Origin: Acidobacteriota bacterium
GTDB lineage: Bacteria > Acidobacteriota > Thermoanaerobaculia > Multivoradales > J023
DNA length: 64,000 nt
Direction: 5' to 3'
Assembly: GCA_029263395.1 (NCBI GenBank)
Contig: JAJCXO010000263.1
Coordinates: forward strand, 124,001-188,000
Below, piece after piece: positions 26,281-34,912 of this stretch. The notes below the pieces were generated by a model. It was not told the DNA's origin and searched no databases. It saw nothing but the letters and a program-made list of their open reading frames with translations. Numbering within the stretch: the first letter of the stretch is position 1; every line of letters starts with the position of its first letter. The position numbers and the translations under genes are program-made.

Positions 26281-26495
26281 TCGATTCTGACGGTTTGTGG
26301 CGTTTTGAATCGTCAGAATCTCAACTATTCTGACGATTCATTACACTTGAACCGTCAGACTTTCATTCGTTCTGACGGTTTGAAGCGTTTGAATCATCAG
26401 AATTTTGAGTTTTCTGATGATTCAACGGCGTTGAATCGTCATTTTTTTCAAAATTCTGACAGTTCGCAGGTCATTGAATCGTCAGAATTCTTGAA
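26281..26495. repeat. Palindromes at 42-bp period with varying arms (array B)
   Basis: Stem-loops centred at about 26323 (GAATCGTCAGAAT/ATTCTGACGATTC), 26365 (AACCGTCAGA/TCTGACGGTT), 26407 (GAATCATCAGAA/TTCTGATGATTC) and a weaker one near 26449, followed by a lone left arm at 26475. Spacing is 42 bp and continues the phase of array A. Arms change in a compensated way between stems. It lies between the 3' ends of two convergent transcription units, and no protein is encoded. Confidence 0.85.
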
Positions 26496-26551
26496 ATGAG
26501 AAGCTGAGTAAACACGCAGGAGAACGGGCGCGGAGGCTGCTAGAAGACGGT

Positions 26552-26587
26552 CTGTCAAAAAGACAGGTCTGCTAGAAAACAGGTCTG
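26552..26587. repeat. 16-bp duplication at the 3' end of the antiporter operon
   Basis: CAGGTCTGCTAGAAAA occurs twice in tandem and again starts at 26583. A related unit, GTCTGCTATGAAATAG, is duplicated upstream of the giant repeat protein near 57430. Confidence 0.75.
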
Positions 26588-28303
26588 CTAGAAAACAAAG
26601 TAGAACAACAGATAGCCGCCCAGCATCAACGCGACCCTCAGCGTGATGCTGCCAGTGGTCCAGTTGCGGGCGAAGATGCCCTGTGGACCGTAGAGTTTGT
26701 TGAGGCCCTGGCGGATCGCTGCCAACCCTCGTCCAAGAGTCGCCATTAGCGCGTTCCAGGCGCCACCACCGACGCGTGCGACGCTGCCAGTCAGGGACGG
26801 CAACGCCTTGCGATAGACCCAATCGGAGTCGATGTTGGTCGAAGCAACTTCCGGCGGATAGATCCGGGTTTTCATCAGTACCGCGAAGGCCAAGGCTGCG
26901 AACAACAAAAGCTGCAGTTGGGTGACAACATGGCTGCTGGTATATGGCTGGTAATCGACGGTGTAGGGCAAGAGGCTGTAGAGGGCGCTCGGGAAGGTGC
27001 CGATCAGGACGCAGAGAGTCGCCGCGATACCCATTGCGAGCAACATGTTCCAGGGTGCTTCTTTGCAGCGTTTGCCCGAGTCGTGGGCGAAGAATGCAAA
27101 AAATGGGATTTTGATCCCGGAATGCTCCATCACACCCGCGGAAGCGATCAACAATCCGATCCAAATAATGACGAGATGTTCCTCAGCCACCGCGCTCAGA
27201 ATCAGTGATTTCGAGATGAAACCGCTGAATAGTGGGAAGGCCGAAATCGACGCCGCGCCGACCATACAGAACGCTGCGGTCCATGGCATCGATTTGTAGA
27301 GCCCGCCGAGCTCGGTCGCCTTGATCGTTCCGACGCGGTGCAGCACCGCCCCCATCGACATGAACAGCAGAGCCTTGTAGAGAATGTGGCAGAAGGCGTG
27401 GGCGACGGTGCCATTCAACGCCATTTCCGTACCGACTCCGATGCCGACCACCATGAAACCCAGCTGGTTGTTCAGGCTGTAGGCCAAGACCCGTCGCAGG
27501 TCGTTCTCGATCACTGCGAACAAGACCGGGAACAAGGTCATGGTGACACCGATCCAGATCAAGATCTCAGTGCCGGCGAATGCCCGCGCCAGGGCGTAAA
27601 CCGCTAGCTTGGTGGTGAAGGCGGAAAGGAAAACTGTGCCGGTCACCGTCGCCTCGGGATAGGAATCCTGCAACCAATTGTGCAGTAGCGGGAAGGCACA
27701 TTTGATGCCGAAGGCGATGAAGATTAGTACCACCCCGGGGCCGGCTGAGCCGAGATCGCCGCTGGGGCCGATCAAGTTCTCGAAAGCCAGCGATCCGGTC
27801 GCCTGAAAATGCAGAATCACTCCCGAAAGTAGCAGCACGCCGGAGCCTACTTGGATCACCAGATAACGCATGCCGGCGCGATAAGAGCGCTCGGTCTCGC
27901 TGGCCCAGATCAAGTAGACCGACGAGATCGCGGTGATCTCCCAATAGATGAAGAGGGTGAGGAAGTCGCCCGCAAAAACGGCGCCGATGGCGCTGCCAGC
28001 GTACATCATGCCGGAGACGTGCTGCCGCACGTCGCGAACGTGCAAGGCGTAGAGCACGCTCAGGAAGGCCGCCAGATGAAAAATGTAGCCGAAGATCAGG
28101 CTCAGGCGGTCAACGCGGAGTAACGTGAGCTGATAACCGAACAGCTCGAGTTGACCGTGATTGCCGTGTTCGAGAGTCAGTAGCTGCGCGAAGCCCAGGA
28201 TTGGCAACAGCAACATCCAGGCCGACTGCAGCTTGCCCTTGAGCAGTGGGATGATCAGAGCGCCTACGATCAGGACCCAGCCGGGTGGCAGGCTATCGAT
28301 CAT
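26588..28303 (-). CDS. Mrp-type antiporter / proton-conducting membrane subunit (MnhD/NuoL-M-like), third copy
   Basis: 571 aa, about 14 membrane helices. Contains the quinone oxidoreductase/Mrp antiporter signatures LFIYWEITAISSVYLIWAS (the conserved Glu of helix 5) and FGIKCAFPLLHNWLQDSYPEA (the conserved Lys of helix 7), plus YSLNNQLGFMVVGIG and a His/Lys helix. It is the last gene of a nine-gene operon and overlaps the small membrane gene before it by 11 bp. Likely moves protons or Na+ in the membrane-bound complex. Confidence 0.9.
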   Translation of the reverse strand: MIDSLPPGWVLIVGALIIPLLKGKLQSAWMLLLPILGFAQLLTLEHGNHGQLELFGYQLTLLRVDRLSLIFGYIFHLAAFLSVLYALHVRDVRQHVSGMMYAGSAIGAVFAGDFLTLFIYWEITAISSVYLIWASETERSYRAGMRYLVIQVGSGVLLLSGVILHFQATGSLAFENLIGPSGDLGSAGPGVVLIFIAFGIKCAFPLLHNWLQDSYPEATVTGTVFLSAFTTKLAVYALARAFAGTEILIWIGVTMTLFPVLFAVIENDLRRVLAYSLNNQLGFMVVGIGVGTEMALNGTVAHAFCHILYKALLFMSMGAVLHRVGTIKATELGGLYKSMPWTAAFCMVGAASISAFPLFSGFISKSLILSAVAEEHLVIIWIGLLIASAGVMEHSGIKIPFFAFFAHDSGKRCKEAPWNMLLAMGIAATLCVLIGTFPSALYSLLPYTVDYQPYTSSHVVTQLQLLLFAALAFAVLMKTRIYPPEVASTNIDSDWVYRKALPSLTGSVARVGGGAWNALMATLGRGLAAIRQGLNKLYGPQGIFARNWTTGSITLRVALMLGGYLLFYFVF

Positions 28304-28550
28304 AGTAGTCCTCGCGACGCATCAAAATCTTGCGCAGGTTCTTGCCGATGATCACGATGACCCAGAAGGCGATAAAACCAAAGATGCCATAGAAGCCGGG
28401 GATGGCCTCCCAGGCGAAGTGGGCATGTCGGTGAAGGAAAAAGTCGATCCCCACCAACACCACACAGGCGCCGACGAGAACGCGAAAAATCCACTCGACG
28501 TGTTTGGGATCGTCCAACCACCTCTGGGGTTCGTCGTGTCGCTGGGTCAT
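28293..28550 (-). CDS. Small membrane protein of the antiporter operon
   Basis: 85 aa. Two hydrophobic helices (IFRVLVGACVVLVGIDFFL and GIFGFIAFWVIVIIGKNL) separated by HRHAHFAWEAIPGFY. Overlaps both neighbours (4 bp upstream, 11 bp downstream), so it is a genuine operon member. No characterised family recognised. It resembles small accessory membrane subunits sometimes seen with Mrp-like complexes. Confidence 0.8.
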   Translation of the reverse strand: MTQRHDEPQRWLDDPKHVEWIFRVLVGACVVLVGIDFFLHRHAHFAWEAIPGFYGIFGFIAFWVIVIIGKNLRKILMRREDYYDR

Positions 28551-30022
28551 CGCAGGATGATTCCGTTCAGCAATTGGTAGATGCTCTCAGCGAAGAAAAA
28601 CAGCGCGATGCAGCCGACCGCGGTGACTACCGGTGGCAGCACACAGAGCCAGGGCTCGCGCGGAGTCGAGTGGTGGTCCGTGGTCTCAGCCTTCTCCGGG
28701 GTGGCAAAAAAACCACGGCCGACAACCGGCATCAGATAGCCGATGCTCAACAGTGAACTGATCATCAACACCGCCATCATCACCAGGTGGTCCGCTTCCG
28801 CAGTACTCAGGGCCAGATACCATTTGCTCCACGAGCCGCCCAGCGGCGGCACTCCGATGACGCTCAGCGAGCCCACCAGGAAGGCGCCAAAGGTAAACGG
28901 CATCTGACGTCCCAGTCCACGCATGTCGCTAATTTCAGTCTTGTGGGCGCCGACGTAGATCGCACCGGCACAGAAGAATAGGGTGATCTTGCCGACCGCA
29001 TGCATGGCGATATGCATCGAGCCACCGATCACACCCCAGGTATTGGCCAGGGCTGCACCCAGCACAATGTAAGACAGTTGGCTGATGGTCGAATAAGCCA
29101 GCCGGGCTTTGAGGTTGTTGCGGGTGAGCGCAACGGTCGAGGCGGAAAGCAGGGTAAAAGCCGCAACCCAGGTCAGCCAGGTGCTGGCGCCGGTGGTCTG
29201 CAGGAGATCGATACCGAAGATGTAGACCACAATTTTCATCACCGTGAACACACCGGCTTTGACCACGGCCACGGCGTGTAACAAGGCACTGACCGGCGTC
29301 GGTGCGACCATCGCTGCCGGCAGCCAGCGGTGAAACGGCATCAATGCCGCTTTGGCGGTTCCAAAGGCGTACAGCCCCAACAGCACCGCCAGCGCTGAAC
29401 CCTCGACCTTGCCCGCCAGGATGCCGCCAGGTCGGAAGTCGGTGGTACCCGCCGCGAAGTAGGTCCAGACCATCGCTAACAACAAGAAGGCGATCGAGGT
29501 GCCCATCAAGATGCCGAGATAAACGCGGCCAGCGCGCTTGGCACTCTCCGTGCCATGGTGGGTGACCAACGGATAGGTCGACAGGGTGATCGCCTCGTAG
29601 AACACGAAGAGAGTGAAGACGTTGGCAGCGAAGGCCACTCCCAAAGCGCCCGCGATCGCGAGCGCAAAGCAGACGAAGAACCGCGTTTGATGCTGCTCGT
29701 CATGGCCGCGGAGATAACCGATCGCAAAAACCGTGGTGATGATCCACAAACTCGACGCGACCAGGGCAAAAAGCATCCCCAAGGGCTCGACTTCAAACGC
29801 GAGCGCCAACCCGGGCAACACTTCTAGCAGCTCGAAGCGCGGCCGTTCCCCTGCCTGGACCTCGGGCAAGATGACGGTGGCAACCAGCACCAACAGGCTG
29901 CTGGCAGTCACCAACGTTGCGGCTTCTCGGAGGTTGCGCCGTTTCTCTCCCAACAAGGCGACACAGACTGCACCGAGGAGTGGCCAGAGGACAGCAAGTG
30001 CCGCCGCTGACGATGCGCTCAC
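28547..30022 (-). CDS. Mrp-type antiporter subunit (MnhD/NuoN-M-like), second copy
   Basis: 491 aa from a GTG at 30022 that overlaps the previous stop as GTGA; the open frame upstream runs through the neighbouring gene and is not the start. About 14 membrane helices. FTLFVFYEAITLSTYPLVTH carries the helix-5 Glu, and GTAKAALMPFHRWLPAAM the helix-7 Lys. YSTISQLSYIVLGAAL is also typical. Belongs to the proton-conducting transporter family; its partner subunits lie on both sides. Confidence 0.9.
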   Translation of the reverse strand: MSASSAAALAVLWPLLGAVCVALLGEKRRNLREAATLVTASSLLVLVATVILPEVQAGERPRFELLEVLPGLALAFEVEPLGMLFALVASSLWIITTVFAIGYLRGHDEQHQTRFFVCFALAIAGALGVAFAANVFTLFVFYEAITLSTYPLVTHHGTESAKRAGRVYLGILMGTSIAFLLLAMVWTYFAAGTTDFRPGGILAGKVEGSALAVLLGLYAFGTAKAALMPFHRWLPAAMVAPTPVSALLHAVAVVKAGVFTVMKIVVYIFGIDLLQTTGASTWLTWVAAFTLLSASTVALTRNNLKARLAYSTISQLSYIVLGAALANTWGVIGGSMHIAMHAVGKITLFFCAGAIYVGAHKTEISDMRGLGRQMPFTFGAFLVGSLSVIGVPPLGGSWSKWYLALSTAEADHLVMMAVLMISSLLSIGYLMPVVGRGFFATPEKAETTDHHSTPREPWLCVLPPVVTAVGCIALFFFAESIYQLLNGIILR

Positions 30023-31500
30023 GGTGCGGCCCCGTTGACTAGCAAGTCGGCTGCCTGGCTGGCGACGCCGACGGTCAGCGAAGTCGAGATCCCGAAGTAG
30101 AAGGTGGCACCGACCAGGACCCAAGTTGGCCCCAGCATGCTCCAGGGCGCTTCCGTGAGCTTCGCCGCATCGTCGGGCGGCGGTTGAAAGTACATGACTT
30201 CAATCACTCGCCAGATGTAGATCACCGCCAGCAACGAGCTCAGCAGAATCAATACCGCCACCGGCCAGTAGCCACTCTCGAGGGCTGCGAGCACCAAGAA
30301 CCATTTGCTGACGAAGCCAGCGGTCATCGGTACGCCAATCAACCCTAAACCGGCACCGACAAATGCCGCTGCGGTGAGTGGCATGCGTCGACCCAGGCCA
30401 CGCATGTCGTTGAGCTGAGTCGATCCGATCCGCAGCACCACGCAGGCCAGCGCCAAGAACAGCGCGCTCTTCATGATGGCGTGATTGAAGAGATGTACGA
30501 TGCCGCCGGTCAGACCGGTGACCGATGCCAGGCTCAGACCGAGCACCATGTAGCCGATCTGAGCCAGGCTCGAATAGGCCAGTATCCGTTTGACGTCACT
30601 CTGGTAAATCGCCACCGTCGAGGCGATGAACATTGCCAGGATCGCCACCGGCATCAACACCGCATCTAGGCGCAGAGCGGTGAACGCAAGCTCGACCCCG
30701 AACACCCGGAAGACAAATTTCACCAGCATGTAATACGCCACCTTGGTGGCAGTGGCGGCGAGAAACGCGGTCACCAGAGCTGGGGCATAGGTGTAGGCGT
30801 TGGGTAGCCAGGCATGGAGCGGGAACAGCGCCATCTTGATGCTGGTACCGACAACAATGACCGCCAAGGCGACCAACACCGTCCGGTTGGGGCCGAGGTC
30901 ACCCAGGCGAGCCCCCATGTCGACGATATTCAGAGTGCCGGTGACCATGTAGAGCATGCCGACGCCGAGCAGCACAAACGTGCCGCCCAAGGTGCCCATG
31001 ACCAGGTATTGAAACGCGGAGTGTAGGGCGCGGCGGGTGGGTCCCAGGGAAATCAGGATGTAGGACGACAGCGACGAAATCTCGAGGAAGACGAACACAT
31101 TGAACGCGTCGCCAGTTGCGGTCATGCCGAGCAATCCGGTCATACACAGCAGGTAAGCGGCATAGAAAAGGTAATGCCGATCGCTGGAGATCTCCTTCTC
31201 TAGACTGCGGGGAGCGGCGGTCAACACAACCGAGCTGATCGCGGTCACGATCAGCAAGACGAAGACGTTGACCAAGTCGATACGCAGCTCGATACCCCAC
31301 GGCGGCGGCCAACCGCCGAGCTCGTAGCTTTGGGTGCCTTCGGCTAACACGCGGATCAGCAACTGGATCGACGTCGCCAGGGCGAACCAGGTGGCCGTCA
31401 GGGCCAGTCCCCAAGACACCAGGGGTCGTCGCGACAACACGCACAAGGGTGCCGTCAGCATTGGTACTAAGATCTGCAGGATCGGCAGATGTTCGATCAT
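30019..31500 (-). CDS. mnhD: Na+/H+ antiporter subunit D (MnhD/MrpD)
   Basis: 493 aa from the ATG at 31500, which overlaps the preceding mnhC stop as ATGA. The larger open frame (to 31917) is a shadow over mnhC. About 14 helices. AFNVFVFLEISSLSSYILIS holds the key Glu, and TSIKMALFPLHAWLPNAYTY the key Lys. YSSLAQIGYMVLGLSLAS and HAIMKSALFL are also present. Closest to true MrpD. It works in a hetero-oligomeric Na+(or K+)/H+ antiporter, or in a related membrane complex, for pH and Na+ homeostasis. Confidence 0.9.
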   Translation of the reverse strand: MIEHLPILQILVPMLTAPLCVLSRRPLVSWGLALTATWFALATSIQLLIRVLAEGTQSYELGGWPPPWGIELRIDLVNVFVLLIVTAISSVVLTAAPRSLEKEISSDRHYLFYAAYLLCMTGLLGMTATGDAFNVFVFLEISSLSSYILISLGPTRRALHSAFQYLVMGTLGGTFVLLGVGMLYMVTGTLNIVDMGARLGDLGPNRTVLVALAVIVVGTSIKMALFPLHAWLPNAYTYAPALVTAFLAATATKVAYYMLVKFVFRVFGVELAFTALRLDAVLMPVAILAMFIASTVAIYQSDVKRILAYSSLAQIGYMVLGLSLASVTGLTGGIVHLFNHAIMKSALFLALACVVLRIGSTQLNDMRGLGRRMPLTAAAFVGAGLGLIGVPMTAGFVSKWFLVLAALESGYWPVAVLILLSSLLAVIYIWRVIEVMYFQPPPDDAAKLTEAPWSMLGPTWVLVGATFYFGISTSLTVGVASQAADLLVNGAAP

Positions 31501-31895
31501 GACATTGGAGCGCCAATCTCCCGAGCGTTCGACTCTAGAGCGTTCGTCTCGCGGGTGTCTATCTCTGCGATCTCGTCTTCCTCGATGGTGCCATAGGCAC
31601 CATGCAGGCGCACGACCAGCGCCAAGGCAAGAGCCAGGGTGGCGACGCCGACGACGATGGCAGTCAGCATCAAAACATGAGGTACCGGGTTCGAGTAAAC
31701 CTCGAATCCCTCCTCGAGGATCGGCGCAGTGCCCCCTTTCACCTTGCCGATGCTGATGTAGAACATGATTACCGAGACCTGGAAGACGTTGAGGCCGATG
31801 AGCTTTTTGATCAAGTTGCTGCGGGAGATGACTACGTAGAGGCCGGTCATCATGAGCACGATCACCGCCCAGTAGTTGTAGAGCCCTACATCCAT
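31497..31895 (-). CDS. mnhC: Na+/H+ antiporter subunit C (NuoK-like)
   Basis: 132 aa, three membrane helices with the NuoK/MnhC signatures GLYVVISRSNLIKKLIGLNV and PVPHVLMLTAIVVGVATLAL. A charged C-terminal tail (EEDEIAEIDTRETNALESN) is longer than usual. Its start overlaps the stop of the MnhB-like gene by one base, and its stop overlaps mnhD. Confidence 0.92.
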   Translation of the reverse strand: MDVGLYNYWAVIVLMMTGLYVVISRSNLIKKLIGLNVFQVSVIMFYISIGKVKGGTAPILEEGFEVYSNPVPHVLMLTAIVVGVATLALALALVVRLHGAYGTIEEDEIAEIDTRETNALESNAREIGAPMS

Positions 31896-32839
31896 CAGAC
31901 TTGCTGCCGTCTTGCAAAGAGGAAAAATAAGGACACCATCACCGCAGCCACAGTGATGCCGACCCCGAGCTCGATCAACAAGATGCCATAGTGTTGGCCA
32001 TGCACCGGATCATGGGCGAGGACGTTGTAGTCGAGAAAGTTGCCGCCGAATAGCATCGAGACCACGCCGACAGCACCGTAGAGCAGCACCCCACCAGCAA
32101 CCAGCAGCTCGAGCCGGCGCCGGCGAAAGATCTTTTCCGCCTTGGCAAGGCCAAAAACCAGGGTGTAAAGCACGATCGCGGCAGCGAAGATCACCCCTGC
32201 CTGGAAGCCACCTCCAGGTCCATAGTCGCCGTGAAACTGCACGTAGAGTGCAAACACCATGATGAAGGGGATCGGAGCTTTGGCGCCGATGCGCAGGATG
32301 ATGTCGTCGCGTAGGGCGTCGTCCACCCGTCGCCCTCGACGCAGATCGCTGAGCAGCAGAAAAACCCCGATTGCAGCGGTGAAGACGACCGTGGTTTCGC
32401 CGAACGTGTCGTAGCCACGATAGGAGCCCAGTATCGACGTGACGATATTCGGGATGCCGATTTCGCTGGATTGTTCGAGGAATCGCGGAACCATGTGGGT
32501 GTGGATGGGAGCGTTGGGATCGCCGAACCGAGGCATGTCAAAGGTGCCGTAAATCAGCACCGCCCCAATCGCGACGACCACTGCCAGCGGCCCTAGCTCC
32601 AGGCGGTTGTAGCGCGGATCCGAGCGTCCCTCGGTGAGTGCCAGGGTGCGCAGCATCAGGATGGTCGAGATGCCGGCGCCCACCGCGGCTTCGGTGAAGG
32701 CGACGTCAACGGCGTCCATCACCATGAATAAGCAGGCCGAGATGAGGCTGAAGATTCCAGTCAACATGACCGCAGCGAAGAGGTCTCGTAGCTGAATGAT
32801 GGCCCATGTGATCGCCACTAGGAAGGCCAGCAAAACCAT
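31895..32839 (-). CDS. Fused MbhD/DUF4040-MnhB antiporter subunit
   Basis: 314 aa from the ATG at 32839; the frame stays open upstream across mnhG but without support. The N-terminal part (about 1-75) has the DUF4040/MrpA C-terminal pattern FAAVMLTGIFSLISACLFM and AFTEAAVGAGISTILML. The rest is MnhB-like (HGDYGPGGGFQAGVIFAAAI; HYGILLIELGVGITVAAVM). In many Mrp operons these pieces sit in MnhA and MnhB, and here they are one polypeptide. About 20 bp separates it from mnhG. The true start could be slightly upstream at a non-ATG codon. Confidence 0.85.
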   Translation of the reverse strand: MVLLAFLVAITWAIIQLRDLFAAVMLTGIFSLISACLFMVMDAVDVAFTEAAVGAGISTILMLRTLALTEGRSDPRYNRLELGPLAVVVAIGAVLIYGTFDMPRFGDPNAPIHTHMVPRFLEQSSEIGIPNIVTSILGSYRGYDTFGETTVVFTAAIGVFLLLSDLRRGRRVDDALRDDIILRIGAKAPIPFIMVFALYVQFHGDYGPGGGFQAGVIFAAAIVLYTLVFGLAKAEKIFRRRRLELLVAGGVLLYGAVGVVSMLFGGNFLDYNVLAHDPVHGQHYGILLIELGVGITVAAVMVSLFFLFARRQQV

Positions 32840-32859
32840 GTCGATCAGTCCGAGGTCGG

Positions 32860-33192
32860 TCAGTTCTGGGATGACGCGTTCTCCTCTTTGGATCGGAGCT
32901 GTGGATCGAGACCGAGTCGATAGGCCGCTTTGGCGAGGGTGTGGCTGGACGTCGGTCCGGTGATCACCAGAAACATCAACACCAGGCCCAGTTTCACGGT
33001 CACCAGACTGAGCCCGGCTTGGAAGACCAGACCGAGCAAGATCAAACCGGCTCCCATGGTGTCGGAAATGCTGGCGCCGTGAACGCGGCTGTAGAAGTCG
33101 GGCAAGCGCAGCATGGCGAGACTCGAAACCAGGGCGAAGAACGAGCCTGCGAGCAGACAAGCCCAGCTGAGGATATCGAGAGCACCTGGCAT
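32860..33192 (-). CDS. mnhG: Na+/H+ antiporter subunit G
   Basis: 110 aa with three helices. The MnhG signature SSLAMLRLPDFYSRVHGASI, then DTMGAGLILLGLVFQ and VLMFLVITGPTSSHTLAKAA, is complete. The start overlaps the mnhF stop by one base. Confidence 0.93.
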   Translation of the reverse strand: MPGALDILSWACLLAGSFFALVSSLAMLRLPDFYSRVHGASISDTMGAGLILLGLVFQAGLSLVTVKLGLVLMFLVITGPTSSHTLAKAAYRLGLDPQLRSKEENASSQN

Positions 33193-33488
33193 CAGGAGTC
33201 CGCCGCCTGAGGTTCAGTCGGCCGTAGTCGTTTCCCCGCCAAGCTACCGAAGCGCGTAAATTTCAGCACGGCGATCGTGCTGATGAAGTTCATCAGAGCG
33301 TAAACCAAAGCCAAATCGAGAAACGCTGGGCGCCCAGTGAGGAAGCCGAGGACCGCGATCAGCAGCACCGTTTTGGTGCCGAAGCTGTTGACGGAGAGGA
33401 TGCGGTCGAAGACCGTCGGGCCTTTGACTGCTCTGACCAAAAGCATGGCCATGCTGACCAAGATGGCTATCATCGGCGCCGCAAACAT
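33192..33488 (-). CDS. mnhF: Na+/H+ antiporter subunit F
   Basis: 98 aa, three membrane helices. VRAVKGPTVFDRILSVNSFG is the conserved MnhF loop. Start overlaps the mnhE stop, and the stop overlaps the mnhG start. Confidence 0.92.
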   Translation of the reverse strand: MFAAPMIAILVSMAMLLVRAVKGPTVFDRILSVNSFGTKTVLLIAVLGFLTGRPAFLDLALVYALMNFISTIAVLKFTRFGSLAGKRLRPTEPQAADS

Positions 33489-33991
33489 CAGGCCGTGTTC
33501 TCCATAGTCCCCGCGACACTTCCCTCGACTCGCGTGACCCGTCGATCCATCTCGCCTTTTAAGAGATCCTCAGCGATGTCGCTTGCCAAAGCATGGACCA
33601 CGAGGCGACCATCACTCGTTGCCTCGATGGTCACAGTCGAGGGCGTCAAGGTGATCGAATTGGCCAGTGTCACCAGGCCGAGGTCGGTCTTCTGTGTCGC
33701 CTGTAGCTCGATCAGCTGGGGGCTGATCGGCATGCGCGGACTCAACACCCGCCGCGCCAAGTCGAGGTTGGATTTCACCACTTCGAGTGCCAGCCAGGGG
33801 ATGTAGCGCAGCGTTCTCCAAGTGAGATCGAGAGGTAGGGCCTCACGGTCGACAATGCCCATGCGTTGGCATAACAGCACAACCCCGAGGCACGACACCA
33901 GCCCGATGCTGACCAGCAGTGGGGTGTAGTGGCCGGACCACAGCAACCACATGCCGAAGAGCGCCACCAGCAAGTTGAACGCTGCTTTCAT
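33488..33991 (-). CDS. mnhE: Na+/H+ antiporter subunit E
   Basis: 167 aa; first gene of the antiporter operon. Two or three N-terminal helices, then LALEVVKSNLDLARRVLSPR and TLANSITLTPSTVTIE, the MnhE hallmarks. The operon promoter should lie in 33992-34121. Confidence 0.93.
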   Translation of the reverse strand: MKAAFNLLVALFGMWLLWSGHYTPLLVSIGLVSCLGVVLLCQRMGIVDREALPLDLTWRTLRYIPWLALEVVKSNLDLARRVLSPRMPISPQLIELQATQKTDLGLVTLANSITLTPSTVTIEATSDGRLVVHALASDIAEDLLKGEMDRRVTRVEGSVAGTMENTA

Positions 33992-34121
33992 AGCGTCACT
34001 CGAAGCGAAGAGACTCTCACGCTTCTGGTCCTCCTCGGGTCGATCCCGGAACTGCCGTCGGTTCGATGTTCGCAGCGGAGAATATCAGAAGTTTGGAACG
34101 TCGCCGAGTATCCCCGATGGT

Positions 34122-34901
34122 CTACTGAACTTCACCTGTAAAGGCCTGGCCGCCTTGATCCCAGCGAGACATGCGGAGAGGTACACCGAGGTCGAACAGA
34201 CTGTCGACCGAACCTCCCGCAAATTGGGCTGGCTCGAAGGCCGGTAGGTCGCGTAGCGCAACCAACACACCGTAGACGAGCACGGGATGGATATCGGACC
34301 GTGCCATGACAGGGTGGCGGGCGCGCCCGCGGCGATCTACCAAAAACTCGACAAAAACAGAACCTGGGCGCTCACTCGCAATGGAGGCGTTGTAGAGGAG
34401 CTCGGGGGCCCATTTCGTGGGAGGAATAGCAGGCTTGAATTTGCTGTAGACCTGCTCTACTAGCTGAACGCTGGGCGGTGCTTTGCCAAGAGGCCTCAAG
34501 GGAAACTCGCGCAGCAGCTTAGCGGCGGATCCGTAACTGTCTAGGCTCTTGTTTCGGATGCGATGATCGATGTTTTGCGCCACTTGCCAGTACCAGATCG
34601 CGTCCTCGGTTTTGCCCAGATTGGCGTAGGCCACAGCCTGGTACATCGCGACATCGGCGAGTAATTCCTTGAGCCCTCGGTCGTGCCAGGCCTCATGCCT
34701 GATGTCTGTCGCTAGCTTGTTGGCCTTACGTTGAACCGCTTTCCACTTGCCTTCGCTCAGGCTTTTTTCGACGGACTCGACGTCGAGGCGCCATTTCGAA
34801 ATTGCAGCGGTTTGAGCCCCAGCGCCCGACGCCGATAAACAACACCAGCTATACGTGATCACAGCGACGAGGCCCAAGGCATGGGTCTTCACATCCATCA
34901 C
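34122..34901 (-). CDS. Exported protein with TonB-C-like domain
   Basis: 259 aa. The signal region is hydrophobic (LGLVAVITYSWCCLSASGAG). Residues about 40-130 are helical and TPR-like (VAMYQAVAYANLGKTEDAIW). The C-terminal part (about 180-245) reads GSVFVEFLVDRRGRARHPVM and ALRDLPAFEPAQFAGG, resembling the TonB C-terminal fold found in many stand-alone periplasmic proteins. No TonB transmembrane/proline segment. Role unknown. Confidence 0.7.
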   Translation of the reverse strand: MMDVKTHALGLVAVITYSWCCLSASGAGAQTAAISKWRLDVESVEKSLSEGKWKAVQRKANKLATDIRHEAWHDRGLKELLADVAMYQAVAYANLGKTEDAIWYWQVAQNIDHRIRNKSLDSYGSAAKLLREFPLRPLGKAPPSVQLVEQVYSKFKPAIPPTKWAPELLYNASIASERPGSVFVEFLVDRRGRARHPVMARSDIHPVLVYGVLVALRDLPAFEPAQFAGGSVDSLFDLGVPLRMSRWDQGGQAFTGEVQ

Positions 34902-34912
34902 CAGCTAGGTTA

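Noticed and set aside
26093-26333. Open frames on both strands through array A (e.g. a repeated HPMADRCATRKSIG translation) as a gene
   Set aside because: They arise because 42 bp is divisible by three; there is no start signal, and the repeat is more simply explained at DNA level.
30023-30124. Extending the 28547 antiporter subunit upstream to 30124
   Set aside because: The extension (MGPGRCHLLLRDLDFADRRR) is antiporter-unlike and overlaps mnhD. The GTG at 30022 gives a natural first membrane helix and a GTGA overlap.
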